Assembly: GCA_963920525.1 (NCBI GenBank)
Contig: OY986438.1
Span: 187,408,388-187,472,387, forward strand
Origin: Dichetophora obliterata
Taxonomy: Eukaryota > Arthropoda > Insecta > Diptera > Sciomyzidae
DNA length: 64,000 nucleotides
Reading direction: 5' to 3'
Under the pieces are notes generated by a model. The model saw nothing but the letters and a program-made list of their open reading frames with translations. It made no database searches and was not told where the DNA came from. The first letter of the stretch is position 1; each line of letters starts with the position of its first letter. This document shows positions 1 through 13,600 of this stretch, piece after piece. The translations under genes were made by a program, and so were the position numbers.

Positions 1-3000
1 AAAAAGTGTTCTACAACTCCTAAACTACAAGAGATAGAGCAAACGGCATTTGGACTAATGCTCATTTTAATGCATGAATCGTCCTTATCTGATATGTAGT
101 TTTTATTTTAGAAAATAAATAAAAAAAATAAAAATTGACAAAAAAGGGCACATGAAATTAACATGAAATCTAATTTTTAAAATTATTTTAAGGATACAGT
201 CTTGTGGGCAGTAGCTTAAGAAACATTTTGATGCATAAATCGTCCTTTTATGATGTATGGTTTAGAAGTTATGGCTAAAAAATCAAAAAAATCGCAAAAA
301 ACCACGTCAAAAATGATTCATGTAAAAAATTTTAACTAAGATTCTTGAAAAAAAAAATCAAATTCCAGTAAACTTTTTTCTGAATATGCAGTCTTGTGTA
401 TATATGTATTAGAAACAATTTGGTGTATAAATCGTCCTTGTAGGATGTATGGTTTGGGAGTTATGACGGAAAAAGCACATGTTTTTGGCCAGCTTCCACT
501 CCAAAAAGTGTTCTACAACTCCTAAACTACAAGAGATAGAGCAAACGGCATTTGGACAAAGGAGTATCCCTTCTTAAGGACGAGGACCTGGTGCTCATTT
601 TAATGCATGAATCGTCCTTATCTGATATGTAGTTTTTATTTTAGAAAATAAATAAAAAAAATAAAAATTGACAAAAAAGGGCACATGAAATTAACATGAA
701 ATCTAATTTTTAAAATTATTTTAAGGATACAGTCTTGTGGGCAGTAGCTTAAGAAACATTTTGATGCATAAATCGTCCTTTTATGATGTATGGTTTAGAA
801 GTTATGGCTAAAAAATCAAAAAAATCGCAAAAAACCACGTCTAAAACTATGATTCATGTAAAAAATTTTAACTAAGATTCTTGAAAAAAAAATCAAATTC
901 CAGTAAACTTTTTTCTGAATATGCAGTCTTGTGTATATATGTATTAGAAACAATTTGGTGTATAAATCGTCCTTGTAGGATGTATGGTTTGGGAGTTATG
1001 ACGGAAAAAGCACATGTTTTTGGCCAGCTTCCACTCCAAAAAGTGTTCTACAACTCCTAAACTACAAGAGATAGAGCAAACGGCATTTGGACAAAGGAGT
1101 ATCCGTTCTTAAGGACGAGGACCTGGTGCTCATTTTAATGCATGAATCGTCCTTATCTGATATGTAGTTTTTATTTTAGAAAATAAATAAAAAAAATAAA
1201 AATTGACAAAAAAGGGCACATGAAATTAACATGAAATCTAATTTTTAAAATTATTTTAAGGATACAGTCTTGTGGGCAGTAGCTTAAGGAACATTTTGAT
1301 GCATAAATCGTCCTTTTATGATGTATGGTTTAGAAGTTATGGCTAAAAAATCAAAAAAATCGCAAAAAACCACGTCAAAAACTATGATTCATGTAAAAAA
1401 TTTTAACTAAGATTCTTGAAAAAAAATCAAATTCCAGAAAACTTTTTTCTGAATATGCAGTCTTGTGTATATATGTATTAGAAACAATTTGGTGTATAAA
1501 TCGTCCTTGTAGGATGTATGGTTTGGGAGTTATGACGGAAAAAGCACATGTTTTTGGCCAGCTTCCACTCCAAAAAGTGTTCTACAACTCCTAAACTACA
1601 AGAGATAGAGCAAACGGCATTTGGACTAATGCTCATTTTAATGCATGAATCGTCCTTATCTGATATGTAGTTTTTATTTTAGAAAATAAATAAAAAAATA
1701 AAAATTGACAAAAAAGGGCACATGAAATTAACATGAAATCTAATTTTTAAAATTATTTTAAGGATACAGTCTTGTGGGCAGTAGCTTAAGAAACATTTTG
1801 ATGCATAAATCGTCCTTTTATGATGTATGGTTTAGAAGTTATGGCTAAAAAATCAAAAAAATCGCAAAAAACCACGTCAAAAATGATTCATGTAAAAAAT
1901 TTTAACTAAGATTCTTGAAAAAAAAATCAAATTCCAGTAAACTTTTTTCTGAATATGCAGTCTTGTGTATATATGTATTAAAAACAATTTGGTGTATAAA
2001 TCGTCCTTGTAGGATGTATGGTTTGGGAGTTATGACGGAAAAAGCACATGTTTTTGGCCAGATTCCACTCCAAAAAGTGTTCTACAACTCCTAAACTACA
2101 AGAGATAGAGCAAACGGCATTTGGACAAAGGAGTATCCCTTCTTAAGGACGAGGACCTGGTGCTCATTTTAATGCATGAATCGTCCTTATCTGATATGTA
2201 GTTTTTATTTTAGAAAATAAATAAAAAAAATAAAAATTGACAAAAAAGGGCACATGAAATTAACATGAAATCTAATTTTTAAAATTATTTTAAGGATACA
2301 GTCTTGTGGGTAGTAGCTTAAGGAACATTTTGATGCATAAATCGTCCTTTTATGATGTATGGTTTAGAAGTTATGGCTAAAAAATCAAAAAAATCGCAAA
2401 AAACCACGTCAAAAACTATGATTCATGTAAAAAATTTTAACTAAGATTCTTGAAAAAAAATCAAATTCCAGAAAACTTTTTTCTGAATATGCAGTCTTGT
2501 GTATATATGTATTAGAAACAATTTGGTGTATAAATCGTCCTTGTAGGATGTATGGTTTGGGAGTTATGACGGAAAAAGCACATGTTTTTGGCCAGCTTCC
2601 ACTCCAAAAAGTGTTCTACAACTCCTAAACTACAAGAGATAGAGCAAACGGCATTTGGACAAAGGAGTATCCCTTCTTAAGGACGAGGACCTGGTGCTCA
2701 TTTTAATGCATGAATCGTCCTTATCTGATATGTAGTTTTTATTTTAGAAAATAAATAAAAAAAATAAAAATTGACAAAAAAGGGCACATGAAATTAACAT
2801 GAAATCTAATTTTTAAAATTATTTTAAGGATACAGTCTTGTGGGCAGTAGCTTAAGGAACATTTTGATGCATAAATCGTCCTTTTATGATGTATGGTTTA
2901 GAAGTTATGGCTAAAAAATCAAAAAAATCGCAAAAAACCACGTCTAAAACTATGATTCATGTAAAAAATTTTAACTAAGATTCTTGAAAAAAAATCAAAT

Positions 3001-5849
3001 TCCAGAAAACTTTTTTCTGAATATGCAGTCTTGTGTATATATGTATTAGAAACAATTTGGTGTATAAATCGTCCTTGTAGGATGTATGGTTTGGGAGTTA
3101 TGACGGAAAATGCACATGTTTTTGGCCAGCTTCCACTCCAAAAAGTGTTCTACAACTCCTAAACTACAAGAGATAGAGCAAACGGCATTTGGACAAAGGA
3201 GTATCCCTTCTTAAGGACGAGGACCTGGTGCTCATTTTAATGCATGAATCGTCCTTATCTGATATGTAGTTTTTATTTTAGAAAATAAATAAAAAAAATA
3301 AAAATTGACAAAAAAGGGCACATGAAATTAACATGAAATCTAATTTTTAAAATTATTTTAAGGATACAGTCTTGTGGGCAGTAGCTTAAGAAACATTTTG
3401 ATGCATAAATCGTCCTTTTAAGATGTATGGTTTAGAAGTTATGGCTAAAAAATCAAAAAAATCGCAAAAAACCACGTCAAAAATGATTCATGTAAAAAAT
3501 TTTAACTAAGATTCTTGAAAAAAAAATCAAATTCCAGTAAACTTTTTTCTGAATATGCAGTCTTGTGTATATATGTATTAGAAACAATTTGGTGTATAAA
3601 TCGTCCTTGTAGGATGTATGGTTTGGGAGTTATGACGGAAAAAGCACATGTTTTTGGCCAGCTTCCACTCCAAAAAGTGTTCTACAACTCCTAAACTACA
3701 AGAGATAGAGCAAACGGCATTTGGACAAAGGAGTATCCCTTCTTAAGGACGAGGACCTGGTGCTCATTTTAATGCATGAATCGTCCTTATCTGATATGTA
3801 GTTTTTATTTTAGAAAATAAATAAAAAAAATAAAAATTGACAAAAAAGGGCACATGAAATTAACATGAAATCTAATTTTTAAAATTATTTTAAGGATACA
3901 GTCTTGTGGGCAGTAGCTTAAGAAACATTTTGATGCATAAATCGTCCTTTTATGATGTATGGTTTAGAAGTTATGGCTAAAAAATCAAAAAAATCGCAAA
4001 AAACCACGTCAAAAATGATTCATGTAAAAAATTTTAACTAAGATTCTTGAAAAAAAAATCAAATTCCAGTAAACTTTTTTCTGAATATGCAGTCTTGTGT
4101 ATATATGTATTAGAAACTATTTGGTGTATAAATCGTCCTTGTAGGATGTATGGTTTGGGAGTTATGACGGAAAAAGCACATGTTTTTGGCCAGCTTCCAC
4201 TCCAAAAAGTGTTCTACAACTCCTAAACTACAAGAGATAGAGCAAACGACATTTGGACAAAGGAGTATCCCTTCTTAAGGACGAGGACCTGGTGCTCATT
4301 TTAATGCATGAATCGTCCTTATCTGATATGTAGTTTTTATTTTAGAAAATAAATAAAAAAAATAAAAATTGACAAAAAAGGGCACATGAAATTAACATGA
4401 AATCTAATTTTTAAAATTATTTTAAGGATACAGTCTTGTGGGTAGTAGATTAAGGAACATTTTGATGCATAAATCGTCCTTTTATGATGTATGGTTTAGA
4501 AGTTATGGCTGAAAAATCAAAAAAATCGCAAAAAACCACGTCAAAAATGATTCATGTAAAAAATTTTAACTAAGATCCTTGAAAAAAAAATCAAATTCCA
4601 GTAAACTTTTTTCTGAATATGCAGTCTTGTGTATATATGTATTAGAAACAATTTGGTGTATAAATCGTCCTTGTAGGATGTATGGTTTGGGAGTTATGAC
4701 GGAAAAAGCACATGTTTTTGGCCAGCTTCCACTCCAAAAAGTGTTCTACAACTCCTAAACTACAAGAGATAGAGCAAACGGCATTTGGACAAAGGAGTAT
4801 CCCTTCTTAAGGACGAGGACCTGGTGCTCATTTTAATGCATGAATCGTCCTTATCTGATATGTAGTTTTTATTTTAGAAAATAAATAAAAAAAATAAAAA
4901 TTGACAAAAAAGGGCACATGAAATTAACATGAAATCTAATTTTTAAAATTATTTTAAGGATACAGTCTTGTGGGCAGTAGCTTAAGAAACATTTTGATGC
5001 ATAAATCGTCCTTTTATGATGTATGGTTTAGAAGTTATGGCTAAAAAATCAAAAAAATCGCAAAAAACCACGTCAAAAATGATTCATGTAAAAAATTTTA
5101 ACTAAGATTCTTGAAAAAAAAATCAAATTCCAGTAAACTTTTTTCTGAATATGCAGTCTTGTGTATATATGTATTAGAAACAATTTGGTGTATAAATCGT
5201 CCTTGTAGGATGTATGGTTTGGGAGTTATGACGGAAAAAGCACATGTTTTTGGCCAGCTTCCACTCCAAAAAGTGTTCTACAACTCCTAAACTACAAGAG
5301 ATAAAGCAAACGGCATTTGGACAAAGGAGTATCCCTTCTTAAGGACGAGGACCTGGTGCTCATTTTAATGCATGAATCGTCCTTATCTGATATGTAGTTT
5401 TTATTTTAGAAAATAAATAAAAAAAATAAAAATTGACAAAAAAGGGCACATGAAATTAACATGAAATCTAATTTTTAAAATTATTTTAAGGATACAGTGT
5501 TGTGGGCAGTAGCTTAAGGAACATTTTGATGCATAAATCGTCCTTTTATGATGTATGGTTTAGAAGTTATGGCTAAAAAATCAAAAAAATCGCAAAAAAC
5601 CACGTCTAAAACTATGATTCATGTAAAAAATTTTAACTAAGATTCTTGAAAAAAAATCAAATTCCAGAAAACTTTTTTCTGAATATGCAGTCTTGTGTAT
5701 ATATGTATTAGAAACAATTTGGTGTATAAATCGTCCTTGTAGGATGTATGGTTTGGGAGTTATGACGGAAAAAGCACATGTTTTTGGCCAGCTTCCACTC
5801 CAAAAAGTGTTCTACAACTCCTAAACTACAAGAGATAGAGCAAACGGCA

Positions 5850-8800
5850 TTTGGACTAATGCTCATTTTAATGCATGAATCGTCCTTATCTGATATGTAG
5901 TTTTTATTTTAGAAAATAAATAAAAAAAATAAAAATTGACAAAAAAGGGCACATGAAATTAACATGAAATCTAATTTTTAAAATTATTTTAAGGATACAG
6001 TCTTGTGGGCAGTAGCTTAAGGAACATTTTGATGCATAAATCTTCCTTTTATGATGTATGGTTTAGAAGTTATGGCTAAAAAATAAAAAAAATCGCAAAA
6101 AACCACGTCAAAAACTATGATTCATGTAAAAAATTTTAACTAAGATTCTTGAAAAAAAATCAAATTCCAGAAAACTTTTTTCTGAATATGCAGTCTTGTG
6201 TATATATGTATTAGAAACAATTTGGTGTATAAATCGTCCTTGTAGGATGTACAGTTTGGGAGTTATGACGGAAAAAGCACATGTTTTTGGCGAGCTACCA
6301 CTCCAAAAAGTGTTCTACAACTCCTAAACTACAAGAGATAGAGCAAACGGCATTTGGACAAAGGAGTATCCCTTCTTAAGGACGAGGACCTGGTGCTCAT
6401 TTTAATGCATGAATCGTCCTTATCTGATATGTAGTTTTTATTTTAGAAAATAAATAAAAAAAATAAAAATTGACAAAAAAGGGCACATGAAATTAACATG
6501 AAATCTAATTTTTAAAATTATTTTAAGGATACAGTCTTGTGGGTAGTAGCTTAAGGAACATTTTGATGCATAAATCGTCCTTTTATGATGTATGGTTTAG
6601 AAGTTATGGCTAAAAAATCAAAAAAATCGCAAAAAACCACGTCAAAAACTATGATTCATGTAAAAAATTTTAACTAAGATTCTTGAAAAAAAATCAAATT
6701 CCAGAAAACTTTTTTCTGAATATGCAGTCTTGTGTATATATGTATTAGAAACAATTTGGTGTATAAATCGTCCTTGTAGGATGTATGGTTTGGGAGTTAT
6801 GACGGAAAAAGCACATGTTTTTGGCCAGCTTCCACTCCAAAAAGTGTTCTACAACTCCTAAACTACAAGAGATAGAGCAAACGGCATTTGGACTAATGCT
6901 CATTTTAATGCATGAATCGTCCTTATCTGATATGTAGTTTTTATTTTAGAAAATAAATAAAAAAAATAAAAATTGACAAAAAAGGGCACATGAAATTAAC
7001 ATGAAATCTAATTTTTAAAATTATTTTAAGGATACAGTCTTGTGGGCAGTAGCTTAAGAAACATTTTGATGCATAAATCGTCCTTTTATGATGTATGGTT
7101 TAGAAGTTATGGCTAAAAAATCAAAAAAATCGCAAAAAACCACGTCAAAAATGATTCATTTAAAAAATTTTAACTAAGATTCTTGAAAAAAAAATCAAAT
7201 TCCAGTAAACTTTTTTTTGAATATGCAGTCTTGTGTATATATGTATTAGAAACAATTTGGTGTATAAATCGTCCTTGTAGGATGTATGGTTTGGGAGTTA
7301 TGACGGAAAAAGCACATGTTTTTGGCCAGCTTCCACTCCAAAAAGTGTTCTACAACTCCTAAACTACAAGAGATAGAGCAAACGGCATTTGGACAAAGGA
7401 GTATCCCTTCTTAAGGACGAGGACCTGGTGTTCATTTTAATGCATGAATCGTCCTTATCTGATATGTAGTTTTTATTTTAGAAAATAAATAAAAAAAATA
7501 AAAATTGACAAAAAAGGGCACATGAAATTAACAAGAAATCTAATTTTTAAAATTATTTTAAGGATACTGTCTTGTGGGCAGTAGCTTAAGGAACATTTTG
7601 ATGCATAAATCGTCCTTTTATGATGTATGGTTTAGAAGTTATGGCTAAAAAATCAAAAAAATCGCAAAAAACCACGTCAAAAATGATTCATGTAAAAAAT
7701 TTTAAGATTTAAGATTCTTGAAAAAAAAATCAAATTCCAGTAAACTTTTTACTGAATATGCAGTCTTGTGTATATATGTATTAGAAACAATTTGGTGTAT
7801 AAATCGTCCTTGTAGGATGTATGGTTTGGGAGTTATGACGGAAAAAGCACATGTTTTTGGCCAGCTTCCACTCCAAAAAGTGTTCTACAACTCCTAAACT
7901 ACAAGAGATAGAGCAAACGGCATTTGGACTAATGCTCATTTTAATGCATGAATCGTCCTTATCTGATATGTAGTTTTTATTTTAGAAAATAAATAAAAAA
8001 AATAAAAATTGACAAAAAAGGGCACATGAAATTAACATGAAATCTAATTTTTAAAATTATTTTAAGGATACAGTCTTGTGGGCAGTAGCTTAAGGAACAT
8101 TTTGATGCATAAATCGTCCTTTTATGATGTATGGTTTAGAAGTTATGGCTAAAAAATCAAAAAAATCGCAAAAAACCACGTCAAAAATGATTCATGTAAA
8201 AAATTTTAACTAAGATTCTTGAAAAAAAAATCAAATTCCAGTAAACTTTTTACTGAATATGCAGTCTTGTGTATATATGTATTAGAAACAATTTGGTGTA
8301 TAAATCGTCCTTGTAGGATGTATGGTTTGGGAGTTATGACGGAAAAAGCACATGTTTTTGGCCAGCTTCCACTCCAAAAAGTGTTCTACAACTCCTAAAC
8401 TACAAGAGATAGAGCAAACGGCATTTGGACAAAGGAGTATCCCTTCTTAAGGACGAGGACCTGGTGCTCATTTTAATGCATGAATCGTCCTTATCTGATA
8501 TGTAGTTTTTATTTTAGAAAATAAATAAAAAAAATAAAAATTGACAAAAAAGGGCACATGAAATTAACATGAAATCTAATTTTTAAAATTATTTTAAGGA
8601 TACAGTCTTGTGGGTAGTAGCTTAAGGAACTTTTTGATGCATAAATCGTCCTTTTATGATGTATGGTTTAGAAGTTATGGCTAAAAAATCAAAAAAATCG
8701 CAAAAAACCACGTCAAAAACTATGATTCATGTAAAAAATTTTAACTAAGATTCTTGAAAAAAAATCAAATTCCAGAAAACTTTTTTCTGAATATGCAGTC

Positions 8801-11800
8801 TTGTGTATATATGTATTAGAAACAATTTGGTGTATAAATCGTCCTTGTAGGATGTATGGTTTGGGAGTTATGACGGAAAAAGCACATGTTTTTGGCCAGC
8901 TTCCACTCCAAAAAGTGTTCTACAACTCCTAAACTACAAGAGATAGAGCAAACGGCATTTGGACTAATGCTCATTTTAATGCATGAATCGTCCTTATCTG
9001 ATATGTAGTTTTTATTTTAGAAAATAAATAAAAAAAATAAAAATTGACAAAAAAGGGCACATGAAATTAACATGAAATCTAATTTTTAAAATTATTTTAA
9101 GGATACAGTCTTGTGGGCAGTAGCTTAAGGAACATTTTGATGCATAAATCTTCCTTTTATGATGTATGGTTTAGAAGTTATGGCTAAAAAATAAAAAAAA
9201 TCGCAAAAAACCACGTCAAAAACTATGATTCATGTAAAAAATTTTAACTAAGATTCTTGAAAAAAAATCAAATTCCAGAAAACTTTTTTCTGAATATGCA
9301 GTCTTGTGTATATATGTATTAGAAACAATTTGGTGTATAAATCGTCCTTGTAGGATGTACAGTTTGGGAGTTATGACGGAAAAAGCACATGTTTTTGGCG
9401 AGCTACCACTCCAAAAAGTGTTCTACAACTCCTAAACTACAAGAGATAGAGCAAACGGCATTTGGACAAAGGAGTATCCCTTCTTAAGGACGAGGACCTG
9501 GTGCTCATTTTAATGCATGAATCGTCCTTATCTGATATGTAGTTTTTATTTTAGAAAATAAATAAAAAAAATAAAAATTGACAAAAAAGGGCACATGAAA
9601 TTAACATGAAATCTAATTTTTAAAATTATTTTAAGGATACAGTCTTGTGGGTAGTAGCTTAAGGAACATTTTGATGCATAAATCGTCCTTTTATGATGTA
9701 TGGTTTAGAAGTTATGGCTAAAAAATCAAAAAAATCGCAAAAAACCACGTCAAAAACTATGATTCATGTAAAAAATTTTAACTAAGATTCTTGAAAAAAA
9801 ATCAAATTCCAGAAAACTTTTTTCTGAATATGCAGTCTTGTGTATATATGTATAAGAAACAATTTGGTGTATAAATCGTCCTTGTAGGATGTATGGTTTG
9901 GGAGTTATGACGGAAAAAGCACATGTTTTTGGCCAGCTTCCACTCCAAAAAGTGTTCTACAACTCCTAAACTACAAGAGATAGAGCAAACGGCATTTGGA
10001 CTAATGCTCATTTTAATGCATGAATCGTCCTTATCTGATATGTAGTTTTTATTTTAGAAAATAAATAAAAAAAATAAAAATTGACAAAAAAGGGCACATG
10101 AAATTAACATGAAATCTAATTTTTAAAATTATTTTAAGGATACAGTCTTGTGGGCAGTAGCTTAAGAAACATTTTGATGCATAAATCGTCCTTTTATGAT
10201 GTATGGTTTAGAAGTTATGGCTAAAAAATCAAAAAAATCGCAAAAAACCACGTCAAAAATGATTCATGTAAAAAATTTTAACTAAGATTCTTGAAAAAAA
10301 AATCAAATTCCAGTAAACTTTTTACTGAATATGCAGTCTTGTGTATATATGTATTAGAAACAATTTGGTGTATAAATCGTCCTTGTAGGATGTATGGTTT
10401 GGGAGTTATGACGGAAAAAGCACATGTTTTTGGCCAGCTTCCACTCCAAAAAGTGTTCTACAACTCCTAAACTACAAGAGATAGAGCAAACGGCATTTGG
10501 ACAAAGGAGTATCCCTTCTTAAGGACGAGGACCTGGTGTTCATTTTAATGCATGAATCGTCCTTATCTGATATGTAGTTTTTATTTTAGAAAATAAATAA
10601 AAAAAATAAAAATTGACAAAAAAGGGCACATGAAATTAACAAGAAATCTAATTTTTAAAATTATTTTAAGGATACTGTCTTGTGGGCAGTAGCTTAAGGA
10701 ACATTTTGATGCATAAATCGTCCTTTTATGATGTATGGTTTAGAAGTTATGGCTAAAAAATCAAAAAAATCGCAAAAAACCACGTCAAAAATGATTCATG
10801 TAAAAAATTTTAACTAAGATTCTTGAAAAAAAAATCAAATTCCAGTAAACTTTTTACTGAATATGCAGTCTTGTGTATATATGTATTAGAAACAATTTGG
10901 TGTATAAATCGTCCTTGTAGGATGTATGGTTTGGGAGTTATGACGGAAAAAGCACATGTTTTTGGCCAGCTTCCACTCCAAAAAGTGTTCTACAACTCCT
11001 AAACTACAAGAGATAGAGCAAACGGCATTTGGACTAATGCTCATTTTAATGCATGAATCGTCCTTATCTGATATGTAGTTTTTATTTTAGAAAATAAATA
11101 AAAAAAATAAAAATTGACAAAAAAGGGCACATGAAATTAACATGAAATCTAATTTTTAAAATTATTTTAAGGATACAGTCTTGTGGGCAGTAGCTTAAGG
11201 AACATTTTGATGCATAAATCGTCCTTTTATGATGTATGGTTTAGAAGTTATGGCTAAAAAATCAAAAAAATCGCAAAAAACCACGTCAAAAATGATTCAT
11301 GTAAAAAATTTTAACTAAGATTCTTGAAAAAAAAATCAAATTCCAGTAAACTTTTTACTGAATATGCAGTCTTGTGTATATATGTATTAGAAACAATTTG
11401 GTGTATAAATCGTCCTTGTAGGATGTATGGTTTGGGAGTTATGACGGAAAAAGCACATGTTTTTGGCCAGCTTCCACTCCAAAAAGTGTTCTACAACTCC
11501 TAAACTACAAGAGATAGAGCAAACGGCATTTGGACAAAGGAGTATCCCTTCTTAAGGACGAGGACCTGGTGCTCATTTTAATGCATGAATCGTCCTTATC
11601 TGATATGTAGTTTTTATTTTAGAAAATAAAAAAAAAAAATAAAAATTGACAAAAAAGGGCACATGAAATTAACATGAAATCTAATTTTTAAAATTATTTT
11701 AAGGATACAGTCTTGTGGGTAGTAGCTTAAGGAACTTTTTGATGCATAAATCGTCCTTTTATGATGTATGGTTTAGAAGTTATGGCTAAAAAATCAAAAA

Positions 11801-13600
11801 AATCGCAAAAAACCACGTCAAAAACTATGATTCATGTAAAAAATTTTAACTAAGATTCTTGAAAAAAAATCAAATTCCAGAAAACTTTTTTCTGAATATG
11901 CAGTCTTGTGTATATATGTATTAGAAACAATTTGGTGTATAAATCGTCCTTGTAGGATGTATGGTTTGGGAGTTATGACGGAAAAAGCACATGTTTTTGG
12001 CCAGCTTCCACTCCAAAAAGTGTTCTACAACTCCTAAACTACAAGAGATAGAGCAAACGGCATTTGGACTAATGCTCATTTTAATGCATGAATCGTCCTT
12101 ATCTGATATGTAGTTTTTATTTTAGAAAATAAATAAAAAAAATAAAAATTGACAAAAAAGGGCACATGAAATTAACATGAAATCTAATTTTTAAAATTAT
12201 TTTAAGGATACAGTCTTGTGGGCAGTAGCTTAAGGAACATTTTGATGCATAAATCTTCCTTTTATGATGTATGGTTTAGAAGTTATGGCTAAAAAATAAA
12301 AAAAATCGCAAAAAACCACGTCAAAAACTATGATTCATGTAAAAAATTTTAACTAAGATTCTTGAAAAAAAATCAAATTCCAGAAAACTTTTTTCTGAAT
12401 ATGCAGTCTTGTGTATATATGTATTAGAAACAATTTGGTGTATAAATCGTCCTTGTAGGATGTACAGTTTGGGAGTTATGACGGAAAAAGCACATGTTTT
12501 TGGCGAGCTACCACTCCAAAAAGTGTTCTACAACTCCTAAACTACAAGAGATAGAGCAAACGGCATTTGGACAAAGGAGTATCCCTTCTTAAGGACGAGG
12601 ACCTGGTGCTCATTTTAATGCATGAATCGTCCTTATCTGATATGTAGTTTTTATTTTAGAAAATAAATAAAAAAAATAAAAATTGACAAAAAAGGGCACA
12701 TGAAATTAACATGAAATCTAATTTTTAAAATTATTTTAAGGATACAGTCTTGTGGGTAGTAGCTTAAGGAACATTTTGATGCATAAATCGTCCTTTTATG
12801 ATGTATGGTTTAGAAGTTATGGCTAAAAAATCAAAAAAATCGCAAAAAACCACGTCAAAAACTATGATTCATGTAAAAAATTTTAACTAAGATTCTTGAA
12901 AAAAAATCAAATTCCAGAAAACTTTTTTCTGAATATGCAGTCTTGTGTATATATGTATAAGAAACAATTTGGTGTATAAATCGTCCTTGTAGGATGTATG
13001 GTTTGGGAGTTATGACGGAAAAAGCACATGTTTTTGGCCAGCTTCCACTCCAAAAAGTGTTCTACAACTCCTAAACTACAAGAGATAGAGCAAACGGCAT
13101 TTGGACTAATGCTCATTTTAATGCATGAATCGTCCTTATCTGATATGTAGTTTTTATTTTAGAAAATAAATAAAAAAAATAAAAATTGACAAAAAAGGGC
13201 ACATGAAATTAACATGAAATCTAATTTTTAAAATTATTTTAAGGATACAGTCTTGTGGGCAGTAGCTTAAGAAACATTTTGATGCATAAATCGTCCTTTT
13301 ATGATGTATGGTTTAGAAGTTATGGCTAAAAAATCAAAAAAATCGCAAAAAACCACGTCAAAAATGATTCATGTAAAAAATTTTAACTAAGATTCTTGAA
13401 AAAAAAATCAAATTCCAGTAAACTTTTTACTGAATATGCAGTCTTGTGTATATATGTATTAGAAACAATTTGGTGTATAAATCGTCCTTGTAGGATGTAT
13501 GGTTTGGGAGTTATGACGGAAAAAGCACATGTTTTTGGCCAGCTTCCACTCCAAAAAGTGTTCTACAACTCCTAAACTACAAGAGATAGAGCAAACGGCA
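5850..13600 (+). repeat. ~3.1-kb higher-order repeat of six satellite monomers
   Basis: Rare variants recur with a fixed offset. The 'gtacagtttggg' plus 'gcgagctacc' variant lies at about 6249, 9357 and 12462. The 'gatactgtcttg' variant is at 7563 and 10671. 'ggaactttttgatgc' is at about 8626 and 11731. 'gtataagaaac' is at about 9850 and 12955. The offset is 3105 bp, or 3108 where a 3-bp insertion ('tttaagatttaagattc', ~7701) sits in the first copy. Two full copies and a partial third can be followed. This shows that blocks of six monomers, not single monomers, were amplified here. Confidence 0.85.

Noticed and set aside
9802..10011. Open frame of 69 codons, identical at 12907-13116
   Set aside because: Both lie in satellite monomers 3105 bp apart. 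The identity comes from the higher-order repeat, and the frame is broken in most other monomers.
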